The notes under the pieces: model-generated
The model's database searches: none
What the model was told of the DNA's origin: nothing
Seen by the model: the letters and a program-made list of their open reading frames with translations, nothing else
Made by a program: the position numbers and the translations under genes
Shown here: positions 58,842 to 64,000 of the stretch, piece by piece
Layout of the letters: each line of letters starts with the position of its first letter
How positions within the stretch are numbered: the stretch's first letter is position 1
NCBI RefSeq assembly: GCF_000013365.1
Contig: NC_007778.1
Location: 682,001-746,000 of the forward strand
Origin: Rhodopseudomonas palustris HaA2
Lineage (GTDB): Bacteria > Pseudomonadota > Alphaproteobacteria > Rhizobiales > Xanthobacteraceae
Reading direction: 5' to 3'
Length of the DNA: 64,000 nt

Positions 58842-59804
58842 TTACAGGCGGAATTCTTCGCCAAGGTAAAGCCGCCGGACGTCGGGATTGTTGACGATTT
58901 CTTCGGGGCTGCCCTCGGTGAGGATCTCGCCGGCATAGACGATGTAGGCGCGGTCGGTGAGGCCGAGCGTTTCGCGGACGTTGTGGTCGGTAATTAGCAC
59001 CCCAATACCACGATTGGTCAGGTGTCGGACCAAATCCTGAATATCGCCGACGGCGATCGGGTCGATGCCGGCGAACGGCTCGTCGAGCAGCATGTAGTTG
59101 GGACGGCTCGCCAGCGCGCGGGCGATTTCGACGCGACGACGCTCGCCACCGGACAGCGCGATCGACGGCGATTTGCGCAAGCGTTCGATATTGAACTCGT
59201 GCAGCAGATTGTCGAGTTCGGCCTCGCGCTTGCGCTTGTCCGGCTCGACCGCCTCGAGCACCGCCAAAATGTTCTGCTCGACATTCAGCCCGCGGAAGAT
59301 CGAGGCTTCCTGCGGCAGATAGCCGATGCCGAGGCGGGCGCGCTGATACATCGGCAGCTTGGTGACGTCGTGGCCGTCGAGTTCGATCGCGCCGCGGTCG
59401 GCCTTGATCAGCCCGGTGATCATGTAGAACACGGTGGTCTTGCCGGCACCGTTCGGTCCGAGCAGGCCGACCGCTTCGCCGCGGCGGACATAGATGCTGA
59501 CGCCGCGCACGATCTTGCGGGTGCCGAAGCTCTTCTCGACGCGATGCACCGCCAGGTAGCCGCTATGGCTTTCGCGTCTCTGGGCCGCCGCGGCAGCCGG
59601 CCGGCGCGGACGCGGCTGGGCCGGCGTGGAAGCGAGCGGCGCATCGTGTCCGGCCGCCCGCGCGATCGGCGGTGCGTCGCGCACCGGCGCGGTCAGCAGG
59701 TCGCCGACGTCGCCGCGCAGCGCGGTAATGTCCGCACGCGGGCGCCCGAAGCCCGAAGGTTGTTTCGGGGCGCGCCGACGGAACATGCCGAGAAGATCCA
59801 CCAT
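58842..59804 (-). CDS. lptB: Lipopolysaccharide export ATPase LptB with N-terminal extension
   Basis: A 320-residue ABC ATPase that powers lipopolysaccharide extraction by LptFG. Walker A GPNGAGKTT, signature LSGGERRRVEIARAL, Walker B MLLDEPFAGIDP and the family motif YLPQEASIFRGL are intact. LptB is usually about 240 residues; here roughly 80 extra N-terminal residues, rich in Pro, Ala and Arg, precede the domain (which begins near SGYLAVHRVEKSF). The ATG at 59804 lacks a strong ribosome site, so a start further downstream (for example 59786) cannot be excluded. Confidence 0.94.
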   Translation of the reverse strand: MVDLLGMFRRRAPKQPSGFGRPRADITALRGDVGDLLTAPVRDAPPIARAAGHDAPLASTPAQPRPRRPAAAAAQRRESHSGYLAVHRVEKSFGTRKIVRGVSIYVRRGEAVGLLGPNGAGKTTVFYMITGLIKADRGAIELDGHDVTKLPMYQRARLGIGYLPQEASIFRGLNVEQNILAVLEAVEPDKRKREAELDNLLHEFNIERLRKSPSIALSGGERRRVEIARALASRPNYMLLDEPFAGIDPIAVGDIQDLVRHLTNRGIGVLITDHNVRETLGLTDRAYIVYAGEILTEGSPEEIVNNPDVRRLYLGEEFRL

Positions 59805-59861
59805 GTCGCTACCGATCAGGCCCTGCCGGGCACCGCACCATTGTTCGAAGCCATTGCGCGG

Positions 59862-60521
59862 TCATTTCTTCTGGCCCGCCGTCGGCGGTCCGATGCCGAG
59901 CGGTCCGCCAGCGCCGCTGCCCGACGATTGGAACAACCCCTGCACGCGGCCGCTGTTGGATTCGACCCGTGACACGCCGGTGGTCATGTCGACGATCAGC
60001 CGGTCGCCGCGGACCACGTTTTTGGCCTGGGTCAGCACGACGTTTCCGAGCATCGTCACTAGATTGGTCTTGGTGTCGAACACCGCGCTGTCGCCGGTCA
60101 CCACCTGATCCTTCTGGGTGACGACGACATTGCCCTTGGCTTCGAGCCTGCGGATCGCCGAGGCGCCGCCGGGGCCGGGCGTGGCCGCCGGCATCGTCTT
60201 GCGCTTGGCCTGCGGCTTGGCGGCAGCGTCGGGCTGATCCTGATCGTAGAACACCACGAGGCTCTTCGACGTCATGGTGGTGTCGCCCTGGATCACCTTG
60301 ACGCTGCCGGCGAAGGTCGCCTCCTTCTTCTTGTCACGGACCTCCAGCGTGTCGGATTCGATCTGGATCGGCTGGTCCTTGTTCTGTGAGAAACCCTGCA
60401 TCGCGTTCGGCACGCCCTGCACCGCGCTTTGCGCCCAGGCTCCGCCACAGGTGGCGCCGGCGAGGAAGGCTGCGCCGCAGATCGCGACGATGCGGCAGAG
60501 CTGGAAGCCAGCAGCGGTCAT
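59862..60521 (-). CDS. lptA: Lipopolysaccharide transport periplasmic protein LptA
   Basis: A 219-residue periplasmic protein with a signal peptide (ending GGAWAQS) and an OstA/LptA beta-jellyroll (PIQIESDTLEVRDKKKEATF, GSVKVIQGDTTMTSKSLVVF, ARGDRLIVD-like repeat NVVRGDRLIVDMTTG). It bridges LptC to LptD across the periplasm. The ATG overlaps the lptC stop codon (ATGA). Confidence 0.92.
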   Translation of the reverse strand: MTAAGFQLCRIVAICGAAFLAGATCGGAWAQSAVQGVPNAMQGFSQNKDQPIQIESDTLEVRDKKKEATFAGSVKVIQGDTTMTSKSLVVFYDQDQPDAAAKPQAKRKTMPAATPGPGGASAIRRLEAKGNVVVTQKDQVVTGDSAVFDTKTNLVTMLGNVVLTQAKNVVRGDRLIVDMTTGVSRVESNSGRVQGLFQSSGSGAGGPLGIGPPTAGQKK

Positions 60522-61285
60522 GGGCGATTCGCGTCGCGCTGGCGCGGGGTGGCCGGCGATGGTTTGGCTTTCGCCGCCGGATCGGCCTTCGGCGCCGAGG
60601 CCGGCGTCGGCTGCGCCGCGGCCGCCTCGGCAGATGCCGGCATGGCGGTGTTGTCCAGGTTCATCACCACTCCGCCCTCGAATCGGATCACGTCGCCTTT
60701 CTCGGTAATCCGCAGCCGCTGGCCGCGCAACGTGCCGCCGAGCCATTTGACGTCGACCGGCTCGTCGGACGCCACGGTGCCCTTGCTCATGTCGATGTCG
60801 GCCTGGGTCATCCAGGCCTCGCTGCCGGTCGAGGTGCGCAGATAGACGTCCTTCTGCAGATTCAGGAGTTGCGCCTTGGTGTTGAATTTGCCGTCGCGCG
60901 CCTCGATCAGCACGGTGGATTGATCGTCGCTGACGACCTTGGCCCGCAGCGTATGCAGGTCGACATGGTCCTGGCTGGTCAGATCCTGCGTCGCCGACCG
61001 CGCCCACATCTCGTAGGGCCGGCCGTCGTCGGTGAAGCCGGCCATATGCGGCGATTCCATTGTAATCTTGGTTCCCGACACCACCAGATCGCCGACCTCG
61101 AGCGGTAGTTTCGACAGCAGGCGAAACGGGTTGAACAGCGAGATCGCAATGATCGCGGCCATCGACAGCGCCACCACCAGCGGCACAGCGATCCGCAGCG
61201 TCCGCACCAGCCGGCTATGGCGCGCCGCTGCCGCGAAGCGCACCTCCATGCCGGCCTGATAGGATGCCGCCTGAACCGAAGCCAC
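60518..61285 (-). CDS. lptC: Lipopolysaccharide export protein LptC
   Basis: A 255-residue bitopic protein: one transmembrane helix (IAVPLVVALSMAAIIAISLF) and a periplasmic LptC domain (KITMESPHMAGFTDDGRPYE, AKVVSDDQSTVLIEARDG). A Pro/Ala-rich tail from about residue 220 is longer than in E. coli LptC. It begins with GTG at 61285, with GGGAG six bases upstream. Confidence 0.9.
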   Translation of the reverse strand: MASVQAASYQAGMEVRFAAAARHSRLVRTLRIAVPLVVALSMAAIIAISLFNPFRLLSKLPLEVGDLVVSGTKITMESPHMAGFTDDGRPYEMWARSATQDLTSQDHVDLHTLRAKVVSDDQSTVLIEARDGKFNTKAQLLNLQKDVYLRTSTGSEAWMTQADIDMSKGTVASDEPVDVKWLGGTLRGQRLRITEKGDVIRFEGGVVMNLDNTAMPASAEAAAAQPTPASAPKADPAAKAKPSPATPRQRDANRP

Positions 61286-61527
61286 CGCTGCTCCCGCCTG
61301 GTGCCGAGCCCGGCCTCATGGGCCGGGGTTCGAGCCCTGCTGTCTCACTCTCGCGCTCCCGGATTTGGGACCGGCCGGGGTAAACCGGCGCGGGGAGCAA
61401 CCCCAGATAGTCACAAACGCCGCGACAGGCGAGGGGACACCGGCGTCCGGTCGATCAAAACTCCATCAGGACGAGGAGTATGACCGAAACGGGGCGGGCC
61501 TTGCCCGTCGGCGAAGGCCCGATTTCC

Positions 61528-62142
61528 TCAGGAATGCGCGAAGATGTCCTCTTCGCTCCAGCCGCCGAGGTCGAGTCGGGCGCGGTGCGGCAGGAATCCG
61601 AAGCAGGCCTGCGCCAGCTCGGTTCGGTTCTCCCGCGCCAGCATGGCGTCGAGCTTGTCGCGCAGCGCGTGGAGATGAAGCACGTCGGAGGCGGCGTAAG
61701 CGAGCTGGGCGTCGCTCAGCGTGTCGGCGCCCCAGTCGCTGGATTGCTGCTGCTTCGACAGATCGACGTTGAGCAGCTCGCGCACCAGGTCCTTCAGGCC
61801 GTGCCGGTCGGTGTAGGTCCGGGTCAGCCGCGAGGCGATTTTGGTGCAGTACACCGGTTGCGGCATCACCCCGAGCGCATTGGAGAGCGCGGCGAGATCG
61901 AACCGCGCGAAGTGGAAGATCTTCAAGATATTCGGGTCGCCGAGCAGCTTCTTCAGGTTCGGCGCATCGCTGTGCCCCTGCGGGATCTGCACCACGTCAG
62001 CGCTGCCGTCGCCGTTCGATAATTGCACCACGCACAATCGGTCGCGATGCGGATGCAGCCCCATCGTCTCGGTGTCGATCGCCACGGAATCATTGTAGCG
62101 GGTGAGATCCGGCAGATCGCCGCGATGCAGGCGGATCGTCAT
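61528..62142 (-). CDS. rnd: RNase D-like 3'-5' exonuclease (DEDDy)
   Basis: A 204-residue exonuclease with the DEDD catalytic set: D23 and E25 (AIDTETMGL), the Asp in HFARFDLAAL and the Tyr/Asp of YAASDVLHLH. It lacks the HRDC domains of E. coli RNase D, as is usual for this short alphaproteobacterial form next to lptC. It probably trims structured RNAs. Confidence 0.9.
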   Translation of the reverse strand: MTIRLHRGDLPDLTRYNDSVAIDTETMGLHPHRDRLCVVQLSNGDGSADVVQIPQGHSDAPNLKKLLGDPNILKIFHFARFDLAALSNALGVMPQPVYCTKIASRLTRTYTDRHGLKDLVRELLNVDLSKQQQSSDWGADTLSDAQLAYAASDVLHLHALRDKLDAMLARENRTELAQACFGFLPHRARLDLGGWSEEDIFAHS

Positions 62143-62307
62143 GGTGGGGCAAATCCTCGGAATTGAAATCGGGCGTTGAAGGAGGGGCCGGAACCGGCCT
62201 CGAATCGCCTGCTCAACCTATCGCCGCGACCGGCGTGAGGCGAGCGCGGCGCTGATCCTGCGGTGAGAATCATCGGGCTCGGCATTAGCTTCAGGGCATT
62301 GGGCGAG

Positions 62308-62394
<87 letters not shown>

Positions 62395-62541
62395 CCGGGC
62401 GGGTTGATAGGGACCCGATACGGAAATGTCAAATTGCTTCGCGGCTCCAATTCCGCTGTACAGCGAAAGGTTGATGCCGTAACGCGAAACCGCCAGAATG
62501 CAGGCGTTCCGGCGCTTCGTTTCTCCACAGGATGACCCCGC

Positions 62542-63507
62542 ATGACTTCGAATATCGACACCCTCGTCACGGTTTTCGGCGGTTCGGGCTTCATCGGCCG
62601 CCATGTGGTCAGCGCGCTGGCCCGTCGGGACTACCGAATCAGGGTGGCGGTGCGGCGGCCGGAGCTCGCCGGGCATCTGCAGCCGCTCGGGCGGGTCGGC
62701 CAGATCCATGCGGTGCAGGCCAATCTGCGCTACCCGGCCTCGATCGAGGCGGCGATGCGCGGCGCCCATGTGGCGATCAATCTGGTCGGCATTCTGGCTG
62801 AGGGTGGTGCGCAGAAATTCGATGCAGTTCAGGCCGAGGGCGCAGCTTCGATCGCCAAGGCCGCCGCGGCCGTCGGCGCGCGGATGGTGCATGTCTCGGC
62901 GATCGGCGCAGATGCGGCTTCGCCGGCGCGCTACGCCCGCTCCAAGGCGGCCGGAGAGCAGGCGGTGCTGGCCGCGGTGCCGACCGCCACCATTCTGCGG
63001 CCATCGGTGGTGTTCGGCCCCGAGGATCAGTTCACCAATCGCTTCGCGTCGCTGGCGCGGATGTTGCCGGTGGTGCCGCTGGTCGGCGCAGAGACCAAGC
63101 TGCAGCCGGTCTATGTCGGCGATGTCGCGACCGCGGTCGCCGAGGCCGTCGACGGCAACACCAGGCCGGGCGCCACCTACGAGCTGGGCGGCCCGGAGCA
63201 ACTGACGATGCGCGAGATCATCGAGATCATCCTCGAAACGATCGATCGCCAGCGGCTGTTGCTGCCGCTGCCGTTCGGGCTCGCCAGTCTGCAGGCGATG
63301 CTGCTGCAATTCGCGCCGGGCGATCTCAAGCTGACGCCGGATCAGGTCGAGCTGCTGAAGGTCGACAACATCGTGTCGGAGGCCGCCAAGAGCGCCGGGC
63401 TGACGCTGCAGGGCCTCGGTATCACGCCGGATTCGATGCAGGCGATCGTGCCGTCCTATCTCTGGCGCTTCCGCAAGACCGGCCAGTTCGCGCGCAAGAA
63501 CGCGTGA
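62542..63507 (+). CDS. NDUFA9-like NAD(P)-binding protein (complex I-associated, atypical SDR)
   Basis: A 321-residue extended short-chain dehydrogenase fold with TVFGGSGFIGRHVVSALARR as the nucleotide loop, HVSAIGADAASPARYARSKA with the degenerate active site, and LRPSVVFGPEDQFTN. It matches the complex I NDUFA9 subunit family, which in alphaproteobacteria may assist assembly or quinone-related steps; the exact role is unknown. It precedes convergent uppP. Confidence 0.87.
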   Translation: MTSNIDTLVTVFGGSGFIGRHVVSALARRDYRIRVAVRRPELAGHLQPLGRVGQIHAVQANLRYPASIEAAMRGAHVAINLVGILAEGGAQKFDAVQAEGAASIAKAAAAVGARMVHVSAIGADAASPARYARSKAAGEQAVLAAVPTATILRPSVVFGPEDQFTNRFASLARMLPVVPLVGAETKLQPVYVGDVATAVAEAVDGNTRPGATYELGGPEQLTMREIIEIILETIDRQRLLLPLPFGLASLQAMLLQFAPGDLKLTPDQVELLKVDNIVSEAAKSAGLTLQGLGITPDSMQAIVPSYLWRFRKTGQFARKNA

Positions 63508-63557
63508 CGAGGCGCGCGTGACGACCCGCGCGTGACGATCGCGGCTTTGCGCCGCGA

Positions 63558-64000
63558 TCAGCGGCCCATCGCCAGCGCGATCAGGCCGAGCGTGCCGACG
63601 ACGACGCGCCACCACGCGAACAGCTGGAAGCCGTGACGGGTGACGTAGCCGAGGAAGGTCTTCACCACGATGATCGCGGTAATGAACGACACCACGAAGC
63701 CGACCGCCACGATGGTCATGTGGTCGGTCGTCAGATCGGCGCGGCTCTTGTAGAGGTCGTACACGAAGGCGCCGACCATGGTCGGGATCGCCAGAAAGAA
63801 CGAGAACTCGGCGGCGGCGCGCTTGTCGGCGCCGAACAGCATCGCCGCCACGATGCTGGCGCCGGAGCGTGACACGCCGGGGATCATCGCCACGCATTGC
63901 GCGCATCCGATGTAGAAATACATCAGCACCGGGAACGTCGTGGCATCATGGTGGCGCGGCTTCAGGTCGAGCTGATCGACCCACAGCAAGACGGCGCCGC
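63558..64000 (-). CDS. uppP: Undecaprenyl-diphosphatase UppP (BacA), C-terminal part
   Basis: The frame is open through the right window edge, so about the last 147 residues are seen. It has four hydrophobic helices and the catalytic PGVSRSGASI motif in IPGVSRSGASIVAAM. The enzyme releases undecaprenyl phosphate for cell-wall synthesis and confers bacitracin tolerance when overexpressed. The N-terminal part lies outside the window. Confidence 0.94.
   Translation of the reverse strand, partial: GAVLLWVDQLDLKPRHHDATTFPVLMYFYIGCAQCVAMIPGVSRSGASIVAAMLFGADKRAAAEFSFFLAIPTMVGAFVYDLYKSRADLTTDHMTIVAVGFVVSFITAIIVVKTFLGYVTRHGFQLFAWWRVVVGTLGLIALAMGR

Overview
The window is chromosomal DNA of a high-GC alphaproteobacterium. 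The best match from memory is Rhodopseudomonas palustris or a close relative in the Bradyrhizobium/Rhodopseudomonas group. Supporting signs are an Irr-type iron regulator with a heme-regulatory motif next to fabA, a DivL-like kinase before tsaE, the rnd-lptCAB-rpoN-hpf-ptsN block, a trpF-trpB-trpA-accD-folC operon, a FYDLN-acid-domain gene before tRNA-Ala, a ROSE-type RNA thermometer ahead of an Hsp20 gene, and many small GC-rich palindromic repeats. No species assignment was tested by search. I see no prophage, integron, CRISPR array or classical insertion sequence; almost every gene is core housekeeping.

Layout. 1-7 kb: the end of an LpxR-like outer-membrane protein, an exported Mn-type superoxide dismutase, a soluble triple-PAS chemoreceptor, and a divergent oxyR/katG pair with a palindrome between them (oxidative-stress block). 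7-11 kb: fabA-fabB-fabI on the minus strand, divergent from irr. 11-17 kb: an SH3-domain exported protein, a 2-hydroxyacid dehydrogenase, a MoeB-like protein, a protease-like exported protein and mutM, separated by palindromic repeats. 17-21.5 kb: ubiE-ubiB, coaBC (with an unusual ribbon-helix-helix N-terminus) and dut. 21.7-34.2 kb: divL-like kinase, tsaE-amgK fusion, a PilZ protein, murU, addB-addA and trxA. 34.3-45.1 kb, minus strand: phosphoesterase, folC, accD, trpA, trpB, trpF, lapA-like, ihfB, sppA, rpsA, cmk. 45.3-48 kb: an acyltransferase, aroA, a FYDLN protein and tRNA-Ala(GGC). 48.4-54.6 kb: a CoA-transferase family III gene and the ugpBAEC glycerol-3-phosphate transporter with a Pho-box-like site upstream. 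54.6-62.1 kb: heat-shock Hsp20/DUF1150 pair, then ptsN, hpf, rpoN, lptB, lptA, lptC and rnd. 62.3-64 kb: tRNA-Leu(CAG), an NDUFA9-like protein and the 3' part of uppP.

How the genes work together. OxyR, KatG and the exported SOD handle reactive oxygen. FabA, FabB and FabI cover unsaturated and general fatty-acid elongation, with AccD supplying malonyl-CoA. AmgK and MurU are the two steps of an anabolic MurNAc recycling route, and UppP recycles the lipid carrier. LptA, LptB and LptC export lipopolysaccharide. AddA and AddB repair double-strand breaks. RpoN and PtsN belong to the nitrogen/phosphotransfer control system.

Most unusual items. (1) A 459-bp cassette at 51272-51730 inside the ugp operon: a DUF559 (Vsr-like nuclease fold) gene between 47-bp perfect inverted repeats. 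These repeats resemble the gene-less palindromic repeats scattered through the window, which suggests a minimal mobile unit. (2) A ribbon-helix-helix (FitA-type antitoxin-like) domain fused to CoaBC. (3) A trypsin-like exported protein that has lost its catalytic histidine. (4) AccD and a MoeB-like protein that lack their family zinc-binding cysteines.
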